Source: Candidatus Saccharimonadota bacterium (GTDB taxonomy: Bacteria; Patescibacteriota; Saccharimonadia; Saccharimonadales; UBA4665). Taken from it: a DNA stretch of 64,000 nt. Below the pieces are notes generated by a model. It saw only the letters and a program-made list of their open reading frames with translations, did no database searches and was not told where the DNA came from. The position numbers and the translations under genes are program-made. How positions within the stretch are numbered: the first letter of the stretch is position 1; the number at the start of each line of letters is the position of its first letter. Shown here one piece after another: positions 8,535 to 17,176 of this stretch. The stretch covers positions 62,001 through 126,000 of the forward strand of contig JAQBRY010000001.1 of the NCBI GenBank assembly GCA_028286245.1, written 5' to 3'.

Positions 8535-9823
8535 GCACGCCAGCAGTTTTTGCCCTGATTGATTGCAATAACTTTTTTGTAAGCTGCGAGCGAGTGTTTC
8601 GGCCAGACCTTAACGGCAAGCCGGTAGTGGTGCTCAGCAGCAACGATGGCTGCGCTGTGGCCCGCAGTAACGAAGCCAAGGCACTCGGCATCCCCATGGG
8701 AGCGCCGGCTTTTAAGTACCATCAGATCTTTAATGACCACAAGGTAGTACAGTTCTCGGCAAATTTTGAATTATACGGTGATATGAGCGACCGGATTACG
8801 CGCTTGCTCACAGCGGTGACCCCACGCATCGAAATTTACTCCGTAGACGAGTCATTTCTTGATTTGAGCCAGTTGGATATTACCGATTACGCTGCCTGGG
8901 CAACAGCTGTTCGGCAACGTATCTGGCGCGAGGTAGGCGTTCCGGTGTCAATTGGCATTGCCCCCACCAAAACGCTGGCCAAACTAGCCAGTGAACATGC
9001 CAAGCGAGTCCACAGGCTAGACGGCGTGCTCGACCTTGCGACAGCTCCAGTAGCCGAGCGGGAGCGCTACCTGGCAGAAACGCCCATTCAGGAAGTATGG
9101 GGAATAGGCAGGCGACTGGCCCCTAAGCTCAAGGCTGAAAATGTTTTTACGGCCCTTGGCCTGGCTCACATGAATCCACGCCGCGCCCAGCAGCTAATGG
9201 GTATTCATGGCCGGAGGCTTACCAGCGAATTAAGCGGCGTGTGCTGCAACCCGCTGGAGCAGGCTGGCAAACCACGGCAAACCGTGATGCATGGCCGGAT
9301 GTTTGGTGAAGATACCAACGAGCTGTTTGTACTGGAAGGAGCTATCGCCGGACTAGCGGCCCGGGCCTGCCTTCGGCTTCGCAAGTCTGGGCTCATTAGC
9401 CGCGGGGCCTGCCTCAGCCTCAGTACCAACCGGCACAAGCCGGGCTATCAACAGCTCAGCCAATACATCACCCTTACCACTCCCACGGCTGACACCGGGG
9501 TTATTACCGCCAAGTTGATTGAAGTCTTAGGAACCATGCATAATCCGCGAGCCAGTTACCACCGGGCTAATGTTTTGCTATACGACCTACAGCCTGAGGA
9601 TGCCCTCCAGGCGGACTTACTGGGGCAGGTGGACATTGCCGGCAGTAGCCTCAGCCAAGCCCGCATGCGGGCCCTTGATGCCATTAACAAGCGCTACGGC
9701 GGCCGAACCATTCGTTTTGCAGCCGAAGACTTAAGTCACGCCTGGCAGCCCAAGCGTCAGCTTCGTAGCCCGCACTACACTACCGACTGGGCTGAACTGC
9801 CTATTGCTAAATTACAATTATAA
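8531..9823 (+). CDS. umuC: Y-family DNA polymerase, UmuC-like
   Basis: 430 residues from the ATG at 8531, which overlaps the upstream TGA as ATGA; an earlier in-frame ATG at 8486 lies inside the UmuD-like gene. Catalytic carboxylates are visible in ALIDCNNFFVSCE near the N-terminus and SVDESFLDLS. A helix-hairpin-helix region (VWGIGRRLAPKLK), little-finger domain and a C-terminal UmuC-type extension follow. It performs translesion synthesis past damaged bases. The operon with a UmuD-like partner that cannot self-process implies activation different from E. coli Pol V. No LexA-type operator was recognised upstream. Confidence 0.95.
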   Translation: MSTPAVFALIDCNNFFVSCERVFRPDLNGKPVVVLSSNDGCAVARSNEAKALGIPMGAPAFKYHQIFNDHKVVQFSANFELYGDMSDRITRLLTAVTPRIEIYSVDESFLDLSQLDITDYAAWATAVRQRIWREVGVPVSIGIAPTKTLAKLASEHAKRVHRLDGVLDLATAPVAERERYLAETPIQEVWGIGRRLAPKLKAENVFTALGLAHMNPRRAQQLMGIHGRRLTSELSGVCCNPLEQAGKPRQTVMHGRMFGEDTNELFVLEGAIAGLAARACLRLRKSGLISRGACLSLSTNRHKPGYQQLSQYITLTTPTADTGVITAKLIEVLGTMHNPRASYHRANVLLYDLQPEDALQADLLGQVDIAGSSLSQARMRALDAINKRYGGRTIRFAAEDLSHAWQPKRQLRSPHYTTDWAELPIAKLQL

Positions 9824-9838
9824 TTGTACTATATTTTA

Positions 9839-10534
9839 ATGAGTTTTGAAATGACCCCTGACGAACCTACGATAGCACTTACTGGAGCTGCGCTAAGTGC
9901 CCAAGAGCGACGGCACGACACCGAGCTGCTTGTCCGCTTCCGCGAGGAGCAAGACGCTGGCGCGTTTGAAGAACTATACATAAGATATATGCCCGGCATC
10001 TACGGTAAACACCTCGGCAGTACCGGTGACCCAGACTTAGCAGAGGATCTAGCACAAGAAACGTTTATGCGGGCCATAACTGGAGCGTTTGATGGTCAAA
10101 GTGCAACCAGTAACGTAAACGCATGGCTCTATCGTGTTGCCGGTAACCAGGATATAGACCTCGCCCGCCGCAGATCTCGCGTTCGCGTAAGCCAGCTCGA
10201 CGAAACTAAGCCAAGCCACCAACAAGTCTTAGTTGAAGAAGAGCGTGCCTTCGAACTAATTGACTCCCGCGACAACTACGCCAGGATTTTGGAAGCAATT
10301 CCTAAGCAATTCTTGTCAACATTCGTGGCTTTATATATAGAGCAAAGAACTATCGCCGAAGTTGCCGCCATCGAAAATGTGAGCGAACTTACGGTCCGGA
10401 CCCGAGTTCATCGCGCCCGCAAAGCAGCCATGAAATGCCTAGAGGGCTACGTTGCTGATAGTGAGCACAGTGATGATGAGCTGGCCGAACTGCTAGCAAT
10501 ATATCTGGCTAAACGCACAAGCAGCGTTGCATAA
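9839..10534 (+). CDS. ECF-like sigma-70 family RNA polymerase sigma factor
   Basis: The start is taken at the ATG at 9839 because TACTAT (9827-9832) is exactly 6 nt upstream; this gives 231 residues. Region 2 is recognisable (AFEELYIRYMPGIYGKH, DPDLAEDLAQETFMRA), and region 4 shows the helix-turn-helix (RTIAEVAAIENVSELTVRTRVHRARKA, about 170-200). No region 3 is present, as in ECF-type sigma factors. No anti-sigma gene is adjacent; the next gene is rlmH. The promoters it controls are unknown. Confidence 0.88.
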   Translation: MSFEMTPDEPTIALTGAALSAQERRHDTELLVRFREEQDAGAFEELYIRYMPGIYGKHLGSTGDPDLAEDLAQETFMRAITGAFDGQSATSNVNAWLYRVAGNQDIDLARRRSRVRVSQLDETKPSHQQVLVEEERAFELIDSRDNYARILEAIPKQFLSTFVALYIEQRTIAEVAAIENVSELTVRTRVHRARKAAMKCLEGYVADSEHSDDELAELLAIYLAKRTSSVA

Positions 10535-10541
10535 TAGCGGT

Positions 10542-10970
10542 ATGAAGCTGCACATTATCACCGTGGGAGCGCCCAAGCTGCCCTATGCCAAGCTCGGCTG
10601 GGAGGAGTATTTAGCGCGCCTAAAGCGCAGCCACACCGTGCGCGTTACGCACATTGCTGATAAATATAATACGGCCGAGCACCTCTTGGCGGCTGCGGCA
10701 GGCACTAGTCTAGTAGTGCTAGAAATCAAAGGTAAGCAACTATCTAGTCAGCAGCTCGCTGATCTGCTTACCAAGAAAGCGCTGGAGGCTAAAGAAGTCA
10801 GCCTGATGATAGGCGGTCCGGAAGGCTTACCGCAGCCAGTCATCGACAAGGCCGACTACCTGCTTAGTTTGAGCAGTTTAACCTTCCCGCACGACCTGGC
10901 TATGGTAGTCCTGCTCGAAGCGCTGTACCGAGCCAGCAGCATAAATGCTGGACTTCCATACCACAAATAA
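10542..10970 (+). CDS. rlmH: 23S rRNA pseudouridine-1915 N3-methyltransferase
   Basis: 142 residues from the ATG at 10542. CATAAT (10530-10535), overlapping the end of the upstream sigma gene, is exactly 6 nt before it; an earlier in-frame ATG is rejected for that reason. RlmH is a small SPOUT methyltransferase using S-adenosylmethionine. The knot region MIGGPEGLPQ, the LSLSSLTFPHDLA motif and the C-terminal PYHK are diagnostic (family ends in YH-K/R). It modifies helix 69 of 23S rRNA in assembled ribosomes. Confidence 0.96.
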   Translation: MKLHIITVGAPKLPYAKLGWEEYLARLKRSHTVRVTHIADKYNTAEHLLAAAAGTSLVVLEIKGKQLSSQQLADLLTKKALEAKEVSLMIGGPEGLPQPVIDKADYLLSLSSLTFPHDLAMVVLLEALYRASSINAGLPYHK

Positions 10971-11094
10971 CAGGGGTGGAATTAGCATAAGCAGTATTAT
11001 TTTGTCATAAAATTGTGCAATTGTAAAAATTTATACAGTTACTCCTTACGCTTGGCAGCATACTATGCCTTGTAAACTAACTGAGGAGGGTGCA

Positions 11095-12279
11095 ATGGAA
11101 ACGACTATCAAATCGTGGCAACAGCGCGCAGCTATAGCTGTATCGACCGTTGTTTTGGCTTGTTTTGGCGTAACTGGTTTAGCTTCTGCTACCACTATCA
11201 ACGAAACGGGCGCTGATTCCAGTAATACAATTACAAATACCGTAACAAATGACTGTAACGTCCAAAATAACAATGACCTTGACCTCACTAATAAGAATAA
11301 TCAAACAGCTAACAGCGGCGACTCGGACGTGGCAGAAAACACCGAAGCCGGTAGTACCAGCACCGGTGACGCTAGTAACAATAATGATGTTTCGGCCGAT
11401 GTATCTGTAGATAACAACTCAGCAGTTTGTGCCTGCTCGGCAGCTACCGTACCACCCATCGCACCAGCTTCGATAACTACTACCGGAGCAGATTCCGATA
11501 ACACTATTACCAACGAGGTAACGACTACGACCACTGTAGAAAACAACACTACTGTTGACGTTACCAACACTAATAATCAAACGGCTAACAGCGGCAACGC
11601 AGATGTTACCGAGAACACCGAAGCCGGCGGTAGTACCAGCACGGGGGACGCCTCCAACGATAATACGGCAGCATTCTTTGCCAACATTAGTAATAGCTTA
11701 GCGCTGCCGGCAGCGGCACACCCTAGCGCAACCAATGGGGCAGACTGTGGTCATGGTGGCGGTTCGAGCACGAGCACACCAACACCTGGCCAAGGCCAAG
11801 GTGGTATGGGTGGCGGCTGGTACGGCTCATTCAACCCAGTAACAGCTCCTCACACCTGGGGTGGGGGATATGGAAGCGGCTTTAGCGGCAGTACTCACTC
11901 CATTAGCCGAGCTATAACTCCTGCAGCCCAACACTCGGCCCCAGCAATGACAACTATCGTTAGTACAGCTCCAACTCCAACCGTCAGTGGTGGCCTGGGC
12001 GGTAGCACATCTGTTGAGCACCCCGCGACACCTGCTCCAATGGCGAGTGCACCAAGCATATCCAAAACTGGTGCCGATTCTGCTAATACCATCACCACCT
12101 CTGTTACCACAAATACTACCGTAACAAACAACAATACGGTCAGCTATAGCAACGCCAATAACCAAACGGCTTCGAGCGGTGACAGTTCAAGTAGCCAGAA
12201 CACCTCTGTAGGAGGGAGCGGTACCGGCGATGCCTCAAATGGCAATAGCTCGGGCGCTGGCCTCAGTGTCTCTAACTAG
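11095..12279 (+). CDS. Secreted Asn/Thr-rich repeat protein
   Basis: The start at 11095 is set by a strong GAGGAGG (11083-11089) 5 nt upstream. 394 residues: a signal peptide (about 1-32, hydrophobic core then ASA), then three copies of a ~60-residue unit (T-G-A-D-S-x-N-T-I, Asn/Thr-rich strands, NNQTA(N/S)SGDS and TGDASN). Two units are near the N-terminus and one at the C-terminus, separated by a Gly/Ser/Pro/Thr linker with a Cys-Gly-His stretch. The alternating Asn/Thr pattern suggests a curlin-like or beta-solenoid surface fibre or adhesin. Function is inferred only. It is convergent with the cohesin gene. Confidence 0.8.
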   Translation: METTIKSWQQRAAIAVSTVVLACFGVTGLASATTINETGADSSNTITNTVTNDCNVQNNNDLDLTNKNNQTANSGDSDVAENTEAGSTSTGDASNNNDVSADVSVDNNSAVCACSAATVPPIAPASITTTGADSDNTITNEVTTTTTVENNTTVDVTNTNNQTANSGNADVTENTEAGGSTSTGDASNDNTAAFFANISNSLALPAAAHPSATNGADCGHGGGSSTSTPTPGQGQGGMGGGWYGSFNPVTAPHTWGGGYGSGFSGSTHSISRAITPAAQHSAPAMTTIVSTAPTPTVSGGLGGSTSVEHPATPAPMASAPSISKTGADSANTITTSVTTNTTVTNNNTVSYSNANNQTASSGDSSSSQNTSVGGSGTGDASNGNSSGAGLSVSN

Positions 12280-12287
12280 CGCCAGCG

Positions 12288-13910
12288 TTACGGCTTAGGG
12301 GTACGAGCTTTTTGGACCCTATGGTGCACCGCGTGAGCCGGGCGAGTCTTTAGCGAGTGCGCCTGAGAGACGGGAGTAGACAACTTAGCTGTGTGTGCAA
12401 CTACGGCGGGTTCGTTAATGCTAATCGGTAGTGGCACATTGAGCGGTTCGGGAACGGCGATATCCGCAGCACCATATGGGGCAAAACTTGGGGGAGTCAC
12501 GTCGTTTAGAACAGCGGCGGTGGTTGGCACAACTGGGGGTGTAGCCAGTTCACTTGGCGTATCCACTAGGGGGCCACGTACTTGGTCGTCAAAATACACC
12601 ACACTGGAAGAAGTTGGCTTGGTTCGCACTGCGGCCAGGGCCGGGTCACTAGGTGTAGGTGCAGGCGTAGCGGCAAAGGCCGGACGATCCGCCCTAGTGC
12701 TGGAACGATGCAGCACGTAAGCGTGTCGGTAAACAAGTCGGCTCAAGAACTTAGAGCCGAACATCAAGGCATCGATGGTGAGTAAGATAAGGATAATAAT
12801 GGCCAGTAACAGGGAAATAAGCGGCCAGCGATCCTGGGGTTGCTTGCTAGTTGCCAGTTGCACGGGCGGCAAGGGCTTATCACTCTTGTTAACAGTGATG
12901 GACCGCTTAATAGTTACGCCATCCACACTAGTGACTACTTGCTTATTGCCCAGCCCAACCGTAAAGGCTGCCTGACCCTTACTATCTGTTACCACTGTTT
13001 TATTATCAACCGTAACACTGGCGCCCACCTCGGGTTTACCATCAGCACCCCGGACTATTACCGTCAATGCAATACCAGGTAGCTGTATGGTTTGGTCCGG
13101 GCTCACGGTGGTATTCCCCGCGCCGTCGGCACTCTTTACGCGGTAGTGGAGCAGGGTTTGCGGCGTTAGGAAGCTGCTGGCTAGCGCCACTTCGTGCGTC
13201 AGCGTCTGAGTAGTATTACTCACCGTTAGGCCATAGGTAGCATCAAGCCCGTATTCTACAGCCGAATCACCACCCTCGTTAGTGGTCCAGGTAACAGAGG
13301 CGGCATAGGGTGTGACGGCCTTGGTCTTAATAGCCGAAATAATAGGAGCCGTCGTATCTTTGGGCGGAGCGGGGGCCACCGATTTTGCAGCGCTCGACCC
13401 CGAGCCACTAGCAGAGGAAGGGCTGGCCGTACTACCAAAATTAAGCGTTAAACCGCCTTTAGCAGAGAGAACCTCAGCGTTATCGTATACCAGCGCCGTA
13501 CCACCGGCAAAGCTAAGCGCAGCCGAACCACTAGCGGCCAGCGCCTTAAAGGTGAGCGTCGCCACCAGACCGCTGCCGGTCACAGGAGTGATCGAGCCGT
13601 TAGCCAGCACAACTACACCGCCACTACCGCCATTATCGGGGGTGGTAATACTAAAGGCCGAACCGGTGTAGGATACCCCCACGTACTGTAGTTTGCTTGC
13701 AGGATAGCTTATGTTGGCCTGCACGGTGTTAACATTATCACCGCCGCCATTCATGTAGACTGCTACTATCACGCTACCCCCGGCGGCCACCGTGGTTTTG
13801 TTAGCGGTCATGGTCATGGTGGCACCAGCCGCAAAGACCGCAGCCGATTGGCCAATTACCCCGCTAAAAAGTGTGAGGGCTAGGATAAGGGTAAGTATTT
13901 TTTGCTTCAT
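12288..13910 (-). CDS. Cohesin-like domain surface protein with His-rich cytoplasmic tail
   Basis: 540 residues from the ATG at 13910. A signal peptide (KILTLILALTLFSGVIG...AVFAAG) leads to a ~135-residue domain of cohesin/carbohydrate-binding type (TTVAAGGSVIVAVYMNGGG, VQANISYPASKLQYVGV, LVATLTFKAL). A Ser-rich linker, an FN3-like domain (DTTAPIISAI...), a carboxypeptidase-regulatory-like beta domain, one transmembrane helix (LISLLLAIIILILLTIDAL) and a ~140-residue Pro/Ala/His-rich tail follow. The tail is probably cytoplasmic. It lies 10 bp after the dockerin-bearing gene and is likely co-transcribed. Cohesin identity is by pattern and needs a profile search. Confidence 0.8.
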   Translation of the reverse strand: MKQKILTLILALTLFSGVIGQSAAVFAAGATMTMTANKTTVAAGGSVIVAVYMNGGGDNVNTVQANISYPASKLQYVGVSYTGSAFSITTPDNGGSGGVVVLANGSITPVTGSGLVATLTFKALAASGSAALSFAGGTALVYDNAEVLSAKGGLTLNFGSTASPSSASGSGSSAAKSVAPAPPKDTTAPIISAIKTKAVTPYAASVTWTTNEGGDSAVEYGLDATYGLTVSNTTQTLTHEVALASSFLTPQTLLHYRVKSADGAGNTTVSPDQTIQLPGIALTVIVRGADGKPEVGASVTVDNKTVVTDSKGQAAFTVGLGNKQVVTSVDGVTIKRSITVNKSDKPLPPVQLATSKQPQDRWPLISLLLAIIILILLTIDALMFGSKFLSRLVYRHAYVLHRSSTRADRPAFAATPAPTPSDPALAAVRTKPTSSSVVYFDDQVRGPLVDTPSELATPPVVPTTAAVLNDVTPPSFAPYGAADIAVPEPLNVPLPISINEPAVVAHTAKLSTPVSQAHSLKTRPAHAVHHRVQKARTPKP

Positions 13911-13920
13911 ATTTTTGTTT

Positions 13921-16149
13921 TTACTGCTTTCCAAATCGGGCGAGTAAAACGCTTAAGTCAAATATATCAACTTTACCGTTGTTATTATAGTCCCCGGCAC
14001 CGCTTTTACCCCAATGTGCTAGTAAAATACTGAGGTCATAGATATTTACTTTGTAGTCGCCATTTAGGTCGCCGTAGACCGGTGGCGGTGGATTAGAAAC
14101 AGTAATGGTGATGGCCTGCGAGCTGGTATTACCGCTGGCATCGTAGGCTTTGGCCGTGATGGTCTGGGTGCCGTTAGCCACGCCGTAGCTATCCCAGTTG
14201 ACGGTAAACGGAGCCGTCGTCATGCTCGAAATCATATAACTATTAATGTAGATCTCTACCTTTGCCAGGTCCAGATCATCACTGGCGGTGGCGCTGATGG
14301 GAACGGTAAATTTAATGTCGTCGCCTTGGGCCGGGGCAGTCAGGCTCACCACTGGAGCAACCGTATCGGGCAGCGTATCGGCAAAGGCAATCGGCGATAG
14401 GCCGGATTCGTTGTTGGCAAAATCGAGTGCGCTCACTTGGTAGTGGTAGCGCTGGCCATAGTGGAGGCCCGTATCAACGTAGTGTAGACTCGTTCCGGTG
14501 TAGATAGCAACGCCATCCCGGTAAAGGCGGTACTTAGTGACCGCGACGTCATCGGTGGCAGCGTCCCAATCGAGTGTTATTGAACCGTTGGTGATCACAC
14601 TGAGTGCTAGACCAGTGGGAACTGAGGGCGCAACGGCGTCAGGCAGCGTAGCGATAGTGTATGGGGCCGACTGGGCCGAATTGTTACTTGAGGCATCGTG
14701 AGCCCGAACTTTATAGGTGTAGGAGGTGGCAACACTCAGCCCGCTGTCGGTGAAACTGGTTGATAGGGTAGTCGTAATAAGCGTACTGCCACGATATAGA
14801 TCATAGCCGGACACGCCAACATTGTCGGTGGCAGCATCCCAGCTAAGCGTTATGGTGGTATCGGTCTGGCCGGTACTCGTCAAATTAGCTGGCACGCTCG
14901 GGTTGGTAGTGTCGTAGGCCGTTGTTCCGCGAAAGGTTGCAGACGTATTAGAAACATTGCCGGCAGCATCGACTGCCTTGATAGTGTAGGCATACTCGGT
15001 AACAGGGGTGAGCACCGTATCAGTAAAGGACGTGGTGGTGGGCGACGCTATGAGTGTGCCGTCACGGTACAGCTTGTAGCCAACTACAGCTACATCGTCA
15101 CTAGACGCATCCCAGGAAAGCGCCAGTGAGGTATCTTTGGTATCGGTAAGATGAATATTGGTGGGGCTGGTCGGTGCCGTTGTATCCGGAGCGCTGTTAC
15201 CGGTCAGCGGCGATGACTGGGCTGAGTCATTTCCGGAAGCATCATGGGCCAGCACCGTGTAGGTGTAATTACTGTTTACGCCCAGCCCGCTATCAGTAAA
15301 GCTAGTGCCATTGGGCGAACCAACGAGGTTCCCATCCCGGTACACCCGGTAGCCCGTCACGCTCACGTCATCGGTGGCAGCATCCCAGGAAAGTGTGACA
15401 CTGGTAATAGTCTGGCTAGTTTGATGCAAGTTATCTGGCACGCTCGGTGGTGTCACATCCTGAGCAGTTGAGCCGTACAGGGGCGCTGACAGCACTGTGC
15501 CATTGCCGGCGGCGTCAATCGCCGTCACATGGTAGGTGTAGCCGGTAAATACGGCCAGGCCCGTATCGGTAAAGCTGGTGCCAGCTAAGTTTTTTACAAG
15601 TTGCCCGTTACGATACACATTGTAACTAGCGACCCCGACGTTATCTGCCGACGGGTTCCAGGCCACCGAGATACTGCTAATAGTTTGGCTGGTTTGTCGA
15701 ACGTTGGAGGGCACGCTTGGCGGCGACGTATCGGCTAGAGTTGCCGTGGCCACCGCAGATGATTGGGCCGAATTATTGCTGGCGGCATCGCTGGCTAGCA
15801 CCGTATAGCTATAGGCCGTATTTGGTGCCCGGCCGGTATCATCAAAATCAGTGGCCGACCCGGTGTATACCGCAGTGCCATCCCGAAAGAGCTGGTAAGA
15901 AGTGACTGCTACGTCATCGGTGGCAGCGTCCCATGTCATTTCCACATCGGTGGCCGAGCGCGAGGCTACACGTAAGTTTGCCGGTACGCTGGGCGGCAAA
16001 ATATCAGGATTGGCGGACACTAGTACAGCCCATAGATTCTGGCCGGCGGCAAACACCGTAATTCCGATTACAAGTTCCAGAACATGCGCCGTCGCCGGCA
16101 ATCGCACGGCGAGTCGGCTTTGGCCAAATATTCTGTTTATTTTTTTCAT
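13921..16149 (-). CDS. Six-FN3 surface protein with C-terminal type I dockerin
   Basis: 742 residues. A basic N-terminus and a hydrophobic segment (about 22-42) act as signal or anchor. Six fibronectin type III repeats of ~92 residues follow, each starting near D-x-x-x-P-S-x-P and carrying the SW(D/N)A(A/S)(T/S)D(D/N)V motif. Next comes an Ig-like domain (DTVAPVVSLTAP...) and a dockerin with two EF-hand-like loops, DLNGDYKVNIYDLS and DYNNNGKVDIFDLS, each with the Asp/Asn ligands expected for Ca2+. The downstream neighbour carries a cohesin-like domain, so the pair may assemble on the cell surface. A palindrome CTGTTATAACAG (16184-16195) lies in the promoter region. Confidence 0.88.
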   Translation of the reverse strand: MKKINRIFGQSRLAVRLPATAHVLELVIGITVFAAGQNLWAVLVSANPDILPPSVPANLRVASRSATDVEMTWDAATDDVAVTSYQLFRDGTAVYTGSATDFDDTGRAPNTAYSYTVLASDAASNNSAQSSAVATATLADTSPPSVPSNVRQTSQTISSISVAWNPSADNVGVASYNVYRNGQLVKNLAGTSFTDTGLAVFTGYTYHVTAIDAAGNGTVLSAPLYGSTAQDVTPPSVPDNLHQTSQTITSVTLSWDAATDDVSVTGYRVYRDGNLVGSPNGTSFTDSGLGVNSNYTYTVLAHDASGNDSAQSSPLTGNSAPDTTAPTSPTNIHLTDTKDTSLALSWDASSDDVAVVGYKLYRDGTLIASPTTTSFTDTVLTPVTEYAYTIKAVDAAGNVSNTSATFRGTTAYDTTNPSVPANLTSTGQTDTTITLSWDAATDNVGVSGYDLYRGSTLITTTLSTSFTDSGLSVATSYTYKVRAHDASSNNSAQSAPYTIATLPDAVAPSVPTGLALSVITNGSITLDWDAATDDVAVTKYRLYRDGVAIYTGTSLHYVDTGLHYGQRYHYQVSALDFANNESGLSPIAFADTLPDTVAPVVSLTAPAQGDDIKFTVPISATASDDLDLAKVEIYINSYMISSMTTAPFTVNWDSYGVANGTQTITAKAYDASGNTSSQAITITVSNPPPPVYGDLNGDYKVNIYDLSILLAHWGKSGAGDYNNNGKVDIFDLSVLLARFGKQ

Positions 16150-16183
16150 AAATATTTAATTTTTTGCGCCTCTCACGACACAT

Positions 16184-16195
16184 CTGTTATAACAG
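16184..16195. promoter_or_regulatory. 12-bp palindrome upstream of dockerin gene
   Basis: CTGTTATAACAG is a perfect palindrome 35 bp before the dockerin gene start. Its centre TTATAA could be part of a -10 element, so a dimeric regulator binding here would control the surface-protein operon. The AT-rich leader that follows has no clear Shine-Dalgarno. Confidence 0.35.
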
Positions 16196-16241
16196 TGGTA
16201 TTTTACCACAAACATAACCACAATAAAACAACAGAAAACTG

Positions 16242-17099
16242 CTACAAAACAGTCAGTATAACAACACCCACAACCATGGTCAGCAGCGCCGCCACCTCAC
16301 GCCGCGAAAACCGCTCTTTGTACAATAAAAATCCCAAGATTAGGGCTAAAAGGGCAGTCGAGTTACTGAGCGCCGCCACAATACCAACGTTGTAATTTTT
16401 GGCACCGATCGTATAGGCAACGGTGCCCACGCTAATCAAAGCGCCGTTAAACATTACGAGCTTATTACTCGCCTCTTTAAATAATATTTTCTGTTTTGTA
16501 ATAAATAGGTGAGCACCGGCCGCAATCGTAACTCCCACCTCACAAAGCCAAGCTGCCTGCCACGCACTCAAAGCCCGAGCAGCATATACTAATGCAAAGA
16601 AGAATACACCCCAGCCGAGCGCCGCAATAAGTGCATAGGGAATACCGCTGGCCTTGCTGATAACATCCGAGTTGCGAAGATTTTTGAAATCTATCGACAC
16701 AACTATGTTAGCAAGCACAATAACCACCAGTGCCACCCATTGGCCGCCACTTAAAAGCACTCCCAGAAAAATAAATGACAGCAGTACAGTCACCAGGGGT
16801 GAGGTACCAGCAATCGGTGCCACAATACCTATCCGACTCTCCCGAATAGCATGCGTAAAGGCAAGCACCGGCAGATAGCCAACAATGCCGAGAGCTATGG
16901 TGGCCAGCACAACTTTCGCGTCACCCAGCTTAGAGGCATTCGCCATCGAAGGGATAGCAAGTAAGACGGCTATGGTAATGCCTCTCAGGAATAAGGTCTG
17001 GGGCGCGCCCAGACGCTGTGAAAGTGGCTTAGAATAAACATTGGCCAGTGCATAGGCCACCATCGAAAGTAAGCCGAGCGCAATAGAAATTAGAATCAT
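16242..17099 (-). CDS. EamA/DMT superfamily transporter
   Basis: 285 residues with ten predicted transmembrane helices in two EamA-like halves (first about 1-135, second about 150-285). The DMT-typical features are the short loops, Gly/Pro-containing helices and the terminal GVVILTVL. It would move a small metabolite across the cytoplasmic membrane; DMT substrates cannot be read from sequence. TACAAT (minus strand, 17107-17112) is 7 nt before the ATG, suggesting a leaderless message. It marks the left edge of the accessory zone. Confidence 0.9.
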   Translation of the reverse strand: MILISIALGLLSMVAYALANVYSKPLSQRLGAPQTLFLRGITIAVLLAIPSMANASKLGDAKVVLATIALGIVGYLPVLAFTHAIRESRIGIVAPIAGTSPLVTVLLSFIFLGVLLSGGQWVALVVIVLANIVVSIDFKNLRNSDVISKASGIPYALIAALGWGVFFFALVYAARALSAWQAAWLCEVGVTIAAGAHLFITKQKILFKEASNKLVMFNGALISVGTVAYTIGAKNYNVGIVAALSNSTALLALILGFLLYKERFSRREVAALLTMVVGVVILTVL

Positions 17100-17176
17100 G
17101 CCTAGTATTGTACACTGCCTACGCGAGAGCTAAGGCCATAACTTAGATAAGCTTACCGTATGAGATAATTAGAGGC

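Noticed and set aside
12391-12720. Long plus-strand open frames opposite the cohesin gene tail, and the similar 315-codon frame opposite the regulator tail at 38433-39380
   Set aside because: They are antisense shadows of Pro/Ala-rich coding sequence with high GC at third positions; no promoters or start signals.
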